Source: Hordeum vulgare subsp. vulgare (taxonomy: Eukaryota > Streptophyta > Magnoliopsida > Poales > Poaceae). From it: a DNA stretch of 64,000 nucleotides. The notes under the pieces were generated by a model. The model had not been told where the DNA came from. It ran no database searches and saw nothing but the letters and a program-made list of their open reading frames with translations. The position numbers and the translations under genes were made by a program. Position 1 is the first letter of the stretch. Each line of letters begins with the position of its first letter. The stretch is taken from NCBI RefSeq assembly GCF_904849725.1, contig NC_058519.1, forward strand, positions 651,547,387-651,611,386, written 5' to 3'. Positions 34,937 to 44,793 of this stretch are shown one piece after another.

Positions 34937-35458
34937 ATGGCGTCCCCAAAAGCTCCAAAGGACAAGATCTTCGAGATGGTCATCAATCCCTACCTCACGG
35001 GAGTGCTGCAACACCCTCAATCTATCGAGATGCGTGAGGGGATGTTGCACATCCGTGATGTTGAGGGTCCCAAGAAGACCGGAAGCGTGGAGGCGAGGCT
35101 CGAAGCAATGGAGCAACAAGTCTTCAAGTGCCAAGGGATGGTGGAGTGTGGACTCAACGCCAACCACATGATGATCACGGAGTTCATCAGCAAGAACAGG
35201 ATCGACGCCAATGACATCGGGAAGCACCTCTCGAGGCTCTATGACATGATTGATCACCTCCAAGCCCAGATCTATGACCCGCAGAACCAAAACTGTGAGT
35301 ATGAGTATAGATTTAAATCTATACGGTTGGCTGCAGATTTGAGGATTCCGGAGACTCATTCATCTTTTCATGATGGAGCACCTATGCCTTGGAAGACGGA
35401 GGATCAAACTCATGTTGCAACAACTCCACCACCATCACCTCCAAAGGAAGACAACTAA
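34937..35458 (+). CDS. ORF3 of element B, unrecognised protein
   Basis: 173 codons from ATG 34937 to TAA, following integrase by about 450 nt. Mostly helical-looking, charged sequence (about 45-125, with repeated EARLEAMEQQ-like and HLSRLYDMIDHL segments that could form coiled coil). It ends ATTPPPSPPKEDN. No known domain, signal peptide or membrane segment is seen. The tail matches ORF3 of element A, but the rest does not. The frame is undamaged while the pol of the same element is broken. Confidence 0.7.
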   Translation: MASPKAPKDKIFEMVINPYLTGVLQHPQSIEMREGMLHIRDVEGPKKTGSVEARLEAMEQQVFKCQGMVECGLNANHMMITEFISKNRIDANDIGKHLSRLYDMIDHLQAQIYDPQNQNCEYEYRFKSIRLAADLRIPETHSSFHDGAPMPWKTEDQTHVATTPPPSPPKEDN

Positions 35459-36971
35459 GCATGGGTATGGGCAATCCCCTTGGCTTGTGCCAAGCTTGGG
35501 GGAGTTACCCCGGTATCGTATCACCATCACATCTTTTGCCTTTACCCTTGTTTTAGTTTGTTCCTTTTCAGTTTTCTCTTTCTCTAGTAGATTAAAGGTC
35601 TTAGTGTTTTAGGCTTGAGTTTTTCTTTGTGTCACCCCCGATGTATTCGAGCTCGTGAGCCATATAATAAAGAGTGTCTTAGTTAAGGGCCTTGCCTCAT
35701 GCCATGATCACAAGATTGAGAACAGAACAAAAGCATGAAAGATCATGTAATGATATGATGGGAAGTGATGGTTTCACATATAAAAAGAATGATGATTGAA
35801 ACTTGCTGAGGGTGGACAAACGTAGACCTTGGTCATTGTTGCAATTAATAGGAAGTGATAAATAAGGAGAGGTTCACATATATGATTGTGAACACTCACT
35901 ACACTATTACATGCTCAGAAGTAGATGTTGGACAAGGAAGACAACATAATGAATTGTGTTTGCTTGGTTCCGAACAATGTTATATGACTAGAGATCCCTT
36001 AGCATGTGATGATTGCTTCCACCTCATATTAGCCAAAACTTCCGCACCAAGTAGAGATACTACTTGTGCATCCATAAACCTTCAACCCCAGTTTTTCCAT
36101 GAGAGTCCACCATACCTACCTATGGATTTAATAAGATCCCTCAAGTAAGTTGTCATCGGTGCAAGCAATAAAAATTGATCCCTAATATTTATGATCTATT
36201 AGTGTGTGGAAAATAAGCTTTGTACGAACCTGTGATGAGGAAGACATAAAAGCGATAGACTGCATAATAAAGTTCTTTATCACAGGAGGCAATATAAAAG
36301 TGACGTTCCTCCACACTAAGAGGACACACATCCAAACCTCAAAAGCGCATGACAACCTCTGCTTCCCTCTGCGAAGGGCCTATCTTGTACCTTTACTTTT
36401 CGCCCTTGAAAGAGTTATGGTGATCTTCACCAATTCCTTATTTCGCCTTTATCTTGGCTAACGTCATATGCTATGGAAAGATCTATATTCATATGTCAAC
36501 TTGGAGGTAAGTATTCATGAATTATTATTGTTGACGTTACCCTTGAGGTAAATAGTTGGGAGGCGAAACTATAAGCCCCTATCTTTCTCTGTATCCAGCT
36601 GAAACTTTGATCTCATGAGTACCACGTGAGTTGTAGCAATTGTAGAGAACGAAAAGATGATTGAGTATGTGGATTTGCATTACAAGCTCTTATTTGAATC
36701 TTTCTGATATTGTGATAAATTGCAATTGCTTCAATGAATATAGGCTATCGGTTGTTAATTCTGGGTAAGGTTCTTGATCCATGCTTTACTTTGTGAAGGA
36801 ATTGTCACTTTAGCATAAGAGTTGATATGATGGTATTGCTGTTCTGATCATGATCATGATGCTTGCATGTTCGTATCTTGTTTTGTCGACACCTCTCTCC
36901 CTGAACAGGTGGGCATGTTTATTGATCTCAGCTTTTGCTTCAGGACAAGCGAGGTCTAATCTTGGGGGAGT
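35459..36971 (+). other. Element B spacer between ORF3 and 3' LTR, with polypurine tract
   Basis: Non-coding. A second polypurine-like AAGCTTGGGGGAG sits at 35492-35504, in a small inverted repeat with CCCCTTGGC. The true polypurine tract CTTGGGGGAGT is at 36961-36971. Short frames inside are not supported as genes. Confidence 0.75.
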
Positions 36972-38476
36972 TGATACGTCCATTTTGCATCATGCTTCAA
37001 AATTGATATTTATTGCTTTTTGGGCTATTATTACACTTCAAGGTACAATACTTATGCCTTTTCTCTCTTATTTTGCAAGGTTTACATGAAGAGGGAGAAT
37101 GCCGACAGCTGGAATTCTGGCCTGAAAAAGGAGCAAGTTTGAGATACCTATTATGCGCAACTCCAAAAGCCATGAAAATCAACGTGGATTTTTTTGGGAT
37201 TTATAAACAATACTGGGCCGAAGAAGTGCCATAGGGGCGCCAGCAGGTGGCCACAAGCCTGCTAGGCGCGTCCACCCCCATGGTCGCGCCTAAGGGGCTT
37301 GTGAGCTCCCTGCTGGCCCACTGCCCCCCCTCTTTTGCTACAAGAAGGGTTTCGGTCTGGAAAAAATCACGAGGAGGCTTTTGAGAGGATTCGCCGCCGC
37401 CACGAGGCGGACCTTGAGCAGAACCAATCTAGAGCTCCGGCAGGATTTCCCTCCCGGAGTGGGAAATCGTCGCCATTGCAATCACCAACACTCCTCTCAT
37501 CAGAGGGGACTCGTCACCATCAACATCTTCATCAGCACAATCTCATCTCCAAACCCTAGTTCATCTCTTGTAACCAATCTCCGTCTCGCGACTCCGATTG
37601 GTACTTGTAAGGTTGCTAGTAGGGTTAATTACTCTTTGTAGTTGATGCTAGTTGGATTACTTGGTGGAAGAGTTTATGTTCAGATCTTTGATGCTACTCA
37701 TTACCTCTCTGGTCATGAATATGATTATGCTTTGTGAGTAGTTACTTTTGTTCCTGAGGACATGGGATAAGTCATGCTATAAGTAGTCATGTGAATTTGG
37801 TATTCGTTCGATATTTTGATGTGTTCTATGTTGTTTTACCTATAGTGGTGTTATGTGAACATCGACTACATAACACTTCACCATTATTTGGGCCTATAGG
37901 AAGGCATTGGGAAGTAGTAAGTAGATGATGGGTTGCTAGAGTGACAGAAGCTTAAACCCTAGTTTATGCGTTGCTTCGTAAGGGGCTGATTTGGATCTAC
38001 TAGTTTAATGCTATGGTTAGACTTTGTCTTAATTCTTATTTCGTAGTTGCGGATGCTTGCGAGAGGGGTTAATCATAAGGGGATGCTTGTCCAAGTAAGG
38101 GCAGTACCCAAGCACCGGTCCACCCACATATCAAACTATCAAAGTAAGGAACGCGAATCATATGAACATGATGAAAACTAGCATGACAGAAATTCCCGTT
38201 TGTCCTCGGGAGCGTTTTACCTCCTATAAGACTTTGTCCAGGCTTGTCCCTTGCTAGAAAAGGGATTGGGCCACTTTGCTACACCGTTGTTACTTTTGTT
38301 ACTTGCTACTTGCTACGAATCATCTCACCACACAACTACTTGTAACTGATAATTTCAGTGCTTGCAGATATTACCTTGCTGAAAACCACTTGTCAGATCC
38401 TTCTGATCCTCGTTGGGTTCGACACTCTTACTTATCAGAAGGACTACGATAGATCCCCTATACGCGTGGGTCATCA
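36972..38476 (+). repeat. 3' LTR of element B
   Basis: 1505 bp, TGATACGTCC to GGGTCATCA, preceded by the polypurine tract and followed by AGGTG. Confidence 0.95.
37242..37314 (+). promoter_or_regulatory. GC-rich hairpin, element B 3' LTR
   Basis: Same design as 28563-28635. The inner arms have diverged (GGCGCGTCCA with TGGTCGCGCC) and now pair imperfectly. CTACAAGAA follows at 37338-37346. Confidence 0.75.
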
Positions 38477-38481
38477 AGGTG

Positions 38482-39876
38482 CCAGAGCTCATGCTTTTAA
38501 AACAGAGATAAATAATTTTGGGTGGCATGCTTTCATTGTCAACGCGATGACCAAGAGTTTTCACCATCTTCCATGCTACACACATTGTAGGCGTTCCCAA
38601 ACAGAAAAGTAAAGTTTTGACTCCCCCACCACCGATCAATCACACTCCACGACTAGCCAAATCCTTGGGTGCCATCCATACCAACAACAATCCAGGTGGA
38701 GTTTTGTTTACAATTATATTTTTGATTTGAGCATGGAACTGGGCATTCCGATTACCGGCCCCTTTCTCGTGAGTGATAGTGATTAAACATGTATCGAGGA
38801 TAACACGCCTAGCATGGAAGATACTGACCGCCCCTTGTCACCACATGAGCGGTTCGGGCATACAAAACAGATTATTACTTGAAGGTTTAAAGAGTGGCAC
38901 ATGCAAATTTACTTGGAACGGCAGGTAGATACCGCATATAGATAGGTATGGTGGACTCATATGGAACAACTTTGGGTTTATGGAAGTGGATGCACAAGCA
39001 GTATTCCCGCTTAGTACAAGTGAAGGCTAGCAAAATACTGGGAAGCAACCAACTAGAGAGCGACAACAGTCATCAATATGCATTGACATTAACCAACATT
39101 GAGTGCAAGCCTGAGTAGGACATAAATCACCATAAACATGAATATTACAGAGGCTAAGTTGATTTTGTTTCAACTACATGCGTGAACATGTGCCAAGTCA
39201 AGCCACTTGAATCATTCAAAAGAGAATACCATCCTATCATACTGCATCATAATCATCTTGAAATTCATGTTGGCATCCAAGACAAACCATTATAAGCTCC
39301 TAGCTAATTAAGCATGGCATCAGAAACTATGATCTTTAAGTTGTCATTGCAAACATGTTTGTCTCATAACAAAGCTAAATTAGGAACGATGAGCTAGTCA
39401 TATTTACAAAAACAAAAAAGGTCGACTTCATACCAGCTTTTCCAGGCTTAGTCACTTCATCATATATCGTCATTATTGCCTTTTACTTGCACGACCGAAT
39501 GATGTGAATAATAATGAGAGTGTTCGTGCATTGGACTAAGATGGAATCTACAAGCAAACTCAGAGGAGAAGACAAAGTAATATGGCTCTTCGACGGATAA
39601 ACAATAATGCATATGAGAGCCACTAAACATTTTAACCATGGTTTTCTACCTTGACCCAAAGAAAAAGAAAACTATTTACACGGGAAAGCTCCAAACAAGC
39701 AAATGAAGAACGGGAAATATTTTTGGGTTTTCCTTTTTTAAAAACCACTAAGCAAGCTGGAAAGTAAACTTACAACTAATTTTTTTTTGTTTTTCTCAAT
39801 TTCAACAAACACACAAGAAGAAAGCGAGAAAAAGAAATAAACTAGCATGGATGATACAATGGCAAAGTGTGAACAC
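38482..39876 (-). other. Element C interior between Athila ORF and 3' LTR, non-coding
   Basis: AT-rich sequence with no long frame. It is the continuation of 27762-28294 across element B. Confidence 0.8.
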
Positions 39877-40058
39877 GAGCAATGCTATACCTACGTAAGG
39901 TAGTTACTTAAACTTACGTAATTGCTTATCTGTCCTTTTTTAATTGGGATTAGTTAGGGGAGGGGGGCCCACCCACTTGAAATCAGGGAGGGGGGAGAGA
40001 TTGTTTAGGAAAGTTACGTAAGAGTACGTAGGAATTTTACGTAAGTGTAGCATTTTTG
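39877..40058. mobile_element. Mutator-type MITE, 182 bp, inside element C
   Basis: Imperfect terminal repeats: left GAGCAATGCTATACCTACGTAA, right end AATGCTACACTTACGTAA on the opposite strand. The 10-bp GTGTGAACAC is duplicated at 39867-39876 and 40059-40068. The interior is non-coding with a G-rich patch. Confidence 0.8.
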
Positions 40059-40157
40059 GTGTGAACACCGATGTATCAAAGTGAATGTGTGAGCATGAAT
40101 ATAAAGTCGGTGAGAAACACGTACTCCCTCAAGCTTAGGATTTTGGCCTAAGTTGGT

Positions 40158-41231
40158 CTACTCCCAAGGAGGGAAGTAACCATCTCCGGGGTACTCCAGA
40201 GTGTACTGAGTATGCCACTGCTGGGTGAGCTCCTCTGGCTCCCATTGATAAACTGGCGTCTGGTACTCGACTGGTAGCTCGGGCACGGGCGCGTGTGGTG
40301 GCGCTATGCCCCAATATGCGTAGATGTCCCAGGGCATAATAATGTACCTGCCTAGATGAAGATTGAACAAAGAAGGAGCAGGCAAAGTAATAGTCTCACG
40401 AGTACCCTGGCTAAATACCAAGTTATAAATTATCCTCTTACTATTATCTTTATCAAGAAAGTCATGGCGAACCATGCTATCATAATCTAAATATCTCTCA
40501 GGAAGAAGCATCTCTTCTTCCTCGTAGAGTCTAATAGGTATCTCAAAATGTTTACCAAGGCGGGTAGCATAGATACCTGCATAAACATCGCCTTTAGTAC
40601 GGTTCGTGTTCAACCGTTGAGCCACTATAGCGCCCAAGCTATAAGTTTTATCTTTATAAAGAGCTTCGTGCAAAACCGCAAGATCTGGGGAGATAAGAGC
40701 CCCAGCTTTCCCACGACCAATCAAACATTTTCCCACGAATAAAGAGAGATACCGAAGCACGGGAAAATGTACGCTAGCAACTCTAGGGCAAGATACTCCT
40801 CTCTCCTCTCCTACAACAATAGTATCGATGAAAGCCTCCAAGTCCCGTGGACGAGGTTCATGAATATCCCCAACATAAGGTAAATTGCAAACAGTGCAAA
40901 AATCCTGAAGTGACATGCGTTGGGGGATATCAGATAACTTGAACTCAACCATAGGAGAACTCTTCCTTGGATAGAATATAAATCTTTGCACGAAAATATT
41001 AGTGAGGAGGAGGTATTGTGGACACTTATCTTCGACAAAGGCGGTAAGGCCTGCGTTCTCCACCAAGTAATAAAAATCCTCATAAAGACCAGCGGCTTGT
41101 AAGAACACATCGCTTGGCCACTCGCATGCTCGAACTTCTGCAACTCGGGGGATCGGATACTTGGGTTTCTTCTTCTCATTTTCATCTTCCTTGGGGTCAC
41201 GGCTTGAAGAGCCTCTTAGGAACCTCCTCAT
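40158..41231 (-). CDS. Athila-type third ORF of element C
   Basis: 357 codons from ATG 41231. The N-terminus is basic (MRRFLRGSSSRDPKED). The rest is an Athila-family protein with readable blocks VFLQAAGLYEDFYYLVENAGL, TNIFVQRFIFYPRKS, FPVLRYLSLFVGKCLIGRG and TITLPAPSLFNLHLGRY. This protein is known from plant Athila-lineage Gypsy elements; its function is not established. No envelope-like membrane segment is obvious. The frame is intact, although the element lacks RT and integrase and its protease is frameshifted. A retained third ORF in a pol-less element suggests it is useful to the element. Confidence 0.85.
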   Translation of the reverse strand: MRRFLRGSSSRDPKEDENEKKKPKYPIPRVAEVRACEWPSDVFLQAAGLYEDFYYLVENAGLTAFVEDKCPQYLLLTNIFVQRFIFYPRKSSPMVEFKLSDIPQRMSLQDFCTVCNLPYVGDIHEPRPRDLEAFIDTIVVGEERGVSCPRVASVHFPVLRYLSLFVGKCLIGRGKAGALISPDLAVLHEALYKDKTYSLGAIVAQRLNTNRTKGDVYAGIYATRLGKHFEIPIRLYEEEEMLLPERYLDYDSMVRHDFLDKDNSKRIIYNLVFSQGTRETITLPAPSLFNLHLGRYIIMPWDIYAYWGIAPPHAPVPELPVEYQTPVYQWEPEELTQQWHTQYTLEYPGDGYFPPWE

Positions 41232-41544
41232 CTTTTCCTTTTTCTTTCTCTGATTTTTTTTGAAATTTTTAGTGACTCAAAAGAAAAGTGAACAAGGCTC
41301 AACAAAACTCATAGCAACTACTCCTACAAGTGCCTAGAGGCCATAACATGCATCAAAACTACTTGAGACCAACTACAATTAACATGCAAAGCTCAAGAAC
41401 AGGGTCACCAAGGCAGCAAAACCTAATTGGACCAATGGAGGAGTCACATACCAAGGAACAATTCCCCAAAACAGTTTGGTGAATGGGGCTTTGCACAAGG
41501 AGATCGAAAAAAATGCAGCAAGAAGAGCAAGAACACAGGTTTGA

Positions 41545-41800
41545 GCTGTTGAATGATTTTTTCTGGAGGTAGAAGAAGGAGATGGGAGCTGGAATAAGTG
41601 GAGGGGGCCGACGTGGGACCCACAAGCCTACCAGGCGCGGCTAGGGGGGGTGCCCGCGCCTCCTGGGCTTGTGGCCCACGGGTGCATCCCCCTGACTAGC
41701 TTTCTATCTCAGAAATTTTCAAATATTCCAAAAAAATCATACTTGAATTTCAGGACATTTGGAGAACTTTTATTTTCGGGTCACTTTTCTAAGGGACGGA
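41545..41800 (-). promoter_or_regulatory. Internal LTR-promoter-like segment upstream of the Athila ORF, element C
   Basis: On the minus strand AAATAAAAGTTCTC, then GATTTTTTTGGAATATTTG, then a hairpin (41680 to 41612; CGTGGG with CCCACG, CCACAAGCC with GGCTTGTGG, GGCGCGG with CCGCGCC), then CTCCACTTATTCCAGC and CAGAAAAAATC. The element C LTR shows the same order (AAATAAAAATTCTC, GATTTTTTGTGGAATAT, hairpin, CTCCAGCTCTATATATTC, CAGAAAAAATT). The TATA position here is degraded. Confidence 0.65.
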
Positions 41801-42001
41801 AAAAGCAGAAAACAGGAAAATAAAGCTAAATTTATCATTTTTCTTCTAAAGAACAGAAAGTAAAAGTTGGGAACAGAAGGCTGTGACTTCTAGATTCATC
41901 CATCTCATGGTCATCAAAAGAAATCCGTCAATGAGGTTGATCAAGTCTCCTTGACAAACTTTTTTCGAATCACATAAAACCGGAGAATTTTCGAATAATC
42001 A

Positions 42002-42800
42002 CTAGGTTACCTCAATGGGGATGTGCATATCCCCAACAAGTAAATCATACTTCATCTTGATAGTAGGTATAGGGCATTTAAAGCTTCCAATAAGAATTGA
42101 TGAAGATTTCTCAATAGCATTGATGAAATGAACTCGATATTGTTTCTTCGGAAAGTGCACCGTGTGCTCATTACCATTAACATGGAAAGTGACATTGCCT
42201 TTGTTGCAATCAATAATAGCCCCTGAAGTGTTTAAAAAGGGTCTTCCAAGGATGCCCGCCATGGCATCATCCTCGGGAATATCCAGAATAACAAAGTCCG
42301 TTAAGATAGTAACGTTCGCAACCACAACAGGGACATCCTCGCAAATGCCGATAGGAAAAGCAGTTGATTTTTCGGCCATTTGCAAATACATTTCAGTGGG
42401 TGTCAACTTATCCAATTCAAGTCTACGATATAAAGAGAGAGCATAACACTAACACCAGCTGCAAGGTCGCATAAAGCAGTTCTAACATAATTTCCTTTAA
42501 TGGAGCAAGGTATAGTGGGCACTCCGGGATCACCTAGTTTCTTAGGAGTCCCACCCTTGAAGGTGTAATTAGCAAGCATGGTGGAAATCTCAACCTCAGG
42601 TATCTTCCTTTTATTAGTCACAATATCTTTCATGTACTTAGCATAAGGGGGCATTTTGAGCATATCTGTCAAACACATTTGCAAAAATATAGGTCTAATC
42701 ATTTCAACAAAGCGCTCAAAATCTTCATCATCCTTTTTCTTGGATGGTTTGGGAGGAAAGGGCATGGGTTTCTGAACCCATGGTTCTCTTAAATTTACCA
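42002..42800 (-). pseudogene. Protease region of element C, frameshifted
   Basis: Reading changes from frame to frame: one frame carries DEDFERFVEMIRPIFLQM and CDLAAGVSVM (42800 to about 42440), the next carries MAEKSTAFPIGICEDVPV and ILGRPFLNTSGAIID (about 42415 to 42002). The active-site motif has Ala where the usual Asp-x-Gly glycine is expected. It ends with a stop and no RT follows. Confidence 0.85.
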
Positions 42801-43204
42801 TGCTTCCTAGCAATAAAGTTGTTCTTATCATATCTCTTGTTCTTAAGTTGTGGGTTATCAAGATCAACAATAGGTTCAATCTCCACATCCATATCATTAC
42901 TAGGTTGAGCATCAACATGAACACCACTATCAATATTATCACTAGGCTCATGTTCATCACCAGATTGTGTTTCGGCATCAGAAACAGAGACATCATTTGG
43001 ATTCTCGGGTGTAACAGCAACATGTTTTCTAGCATGCAAGTTCCTATCATCTTTCTTTTTCTTCTTAATACCAGGATGACTAGGTGCATCAGTGTTAACT
43101 CCTTGAGAATCTTGTTCAATTCTCTTAGGATGGCCCTCAGGATTCAAAGGTTCCTGAGTCATTCTACCACCTCTAGTGACAACTCTAACAGAATTGTCAT
43201 TCAA
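42801..43204 (-). pseudogene. Gag-protease linker of element C
   Basis: In the same frame as gag but after an in-frame TAG (43205-43207). Acidic and asparagine-rich, with a lysine run (KKKKKDD). It loses register near 42790. It probably encodes the C-terminal nucleocapsid-like part of gag. Confidence 0.7.
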
Positions 43205-44737
43205 CTAATTTAGCAAGTCATTTTGAGCCTTAAGTACTTGTTCTACTTGAGTTGTGACCATAGAAGCTTGTTTTATCAAAAGCTTAAGATCATTGACATT
43301 TCTATCCACACAAGCACTTATATGACTAATCATACAAGCATTTTGTCTCAATTGTCTGCTAACATAATCATTGAAACTTTGTTGTTTGGCAACGAAGTTA
43401 TCAAATTCATCTAAGCATAAACTAGCAGGTTTATCATAAGGAATATCACTCTCATTGAATCTACAAAGAGAATTTACCTCTACTACCTGTGTCGGGTTAT
43501 CAAGACCATGTATTTCTTCAATAGGTGGTAGTTTCTTCACATCTTCATATTTAATACCTTTCTCTTGCATAGATTTCTTGGCTTCTTGCATATCTTCAGG
43601 ACTGAGGAATAGAATACCTCTTTTCTTCGGAGTTGGCTTCGGAGGTGGTTCGACAATAGTCCAAGAATTATCATTGCTCAAGATATTATTCAATAGAATT
43701 TCAGCTTGTTCCACAGTTCTTTCCCTGAAAACACAACCAGCACAACTATGTAGGTGGTCCCTAGAAGCATCGGTCAGTCCATTATAAAAGATATCAAGTA
43801 TTTCATTTTTCTCAAGAGGGTGATCAGGCAAAGCATTAAGTAACTGGACAAGCCTCCCCCAAGCTTGTGGGAGACTCTCTTCTTCAACTTGCACAAAGTT
43901 AGATATATCCTGCAAGGCAGCTTGTTTCTTATGTGCAGGAAAATATTTCTGAGAGAAGTAGTAGATCATATCCTGGGGACTACGCACACAACCAGGAGCA
44001 AGAGAAGTAAACCAAGTTTTAGCATCACCCTTTAGTGAGAAAGGAAACAACTTAAGGATATAGTAATGGCGAATTTTTTCCTCATTCGTGAATAGGGTGG
44101 CTATATCATTCAGCTTAGTAAGACGTGCTACAACCGTTTCAGATTCGTAACCATAAAAAGGATCAGACTCAACTAAAGTGATTAACTCAGGATCAACAGA
44201 GAATTCATAATCCTTATCGGTAACAAAGATGGGTGAAGTAGCAAACTTAGGATCGTATTTCATTCTAGCATTCAAAGATTTTTCTTTCCACTTGTGTAAT
44301 AAATTCTCAAGATCGTAGCTATCCTTACAAGCAAGAAAGTCTTCAGCTACCTCTCCCTCCATAACATAACCCTCAGGTATATTAGGCAATTCATATCTAG
44401 GAGAGCTAGTTCTAACAGGTGAAACAACAGGTTCCACTTCAATAATTTCATCAGTTTCAGAAGTATCATCACATTCAACAGCAACTCTAGCAATTTGTGC
44501 ATCAAGAAATGCACCCAGTGGCATATCATTATCAAGCAAAGCATCATCATAAGCATCATGGATAGCAGAAGTAGCATCATCAAGCACAGGCGACATAACA
44601 GAATTACTAGTAGGTGGTGGTGTCGCAAATATACTCATAACTGAAGGTGAATCAAGTGCACAGCTAGATGGCAGTTCCTTACCTGTCCTCGTAGTTGAGG
44701 GCAAGACTTTAGTTTTTGGATCTCTCGGATTACTCAT
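43205..44737 (-). CDS. Gag of element C
   Basis: 510 codons from ATG 44737 (MSNPRDPKTK) to TAG 43205-43207. The Gypsy gag core lies in the middle: FPFSLKGDAKTWFTSL, FSQKYFPAHKK, SLPQAWGRLVQLL and LDIFYNGL. An acidic N-terminal third precedes it, and a charged tail (DRNVNDLKLLIKQ) follows. Gag forms the virus-like particle that packages the RNA. The frame is undamaged over its whole length, the best preserved ORF of this element. The stop may be original or a mutation, since the same frame stays open for another 470 nt. Confidence 0.88.
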   Translation of the reverse strand: MSNPRDPKTKVLPSTTRTGKELPSSCALDSPSVMSIFATPPPTSNSVMSPVLDDATSAIHDAYDDALLDNDMPLGAFLDAQIARVAVECDDTSETDEIIEVEPVVSPVRTSSPRYELPNIPEGYVMEGEVAEDFLACKDSYDLENLLHKWKEKSLNARMKYDPKFATSPIFVTDKDYEFSVDPELITLVESDPFYGYESETVVARLTKLNDIATLFTNEEKIRHYYILKLFPFSLKGDAKTWFTSLAPGCVRSPQDMIYYFSQKYFPAHKKQAALQDISNFVQVEEESLPQAWGRLVQLLNALPDHPLEKNEILDIFYNGLTDASRDHLHSCAGCVFRERTVEQAEILLNNILSNDNSWTIVEPPPKPTPKKRGILFLSPEDMQEAKKSMQEKGIKYEDVKKLPPIEEIHGLDNPTQVVEVNSLCRFNESDIPYDKPASLCLDEFDNFVAKQQSFNDYVSRQLRQNACMISHISACVDRNVNDLKLLIKQASMVTTQVEQVLKAQNDLLN

Positions 44738-44793
44738 AGCGATCAACAGACGTAAATCCCAGGTGACTCAGAGAATAGAGCTATGCTTCCCCG

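Larger units (their letters stand above)
28295..38476 (+). mobile_element. Element B: Athila-lineage Gypsy retrotransposon, full length
   Basis: Perfect AGGTG target duplication (28290-28294 and 38477-38481) in the interior of element C. LTRs at 28295-29814 and 36972-38476. Plus-strand order: 5' LTR, primer site, gag-protease-RT in one frame, RT-RNase H, integrase, promoter-like hairpin segment, ORF3, polypurine tract, 3' LTR. It has one nonsense codon, one 46-bp frameshifting deletion, and two lost catalytic residues. Same family as element A. Confidence 0.96.

Noticed and set aside
35855..36148. Short frames in the spacer between ORF3 and the 3' LTR of element B
   Set aside because: The spacer is non-coding in the sister element A at the same place and the frames are not conserved.
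40158..41231. Reading the 357-codon frame as a host gene
   Set aside because: Its position in element C and its Athila-type sequence blocks make it the third ORF of the retrotransposon.
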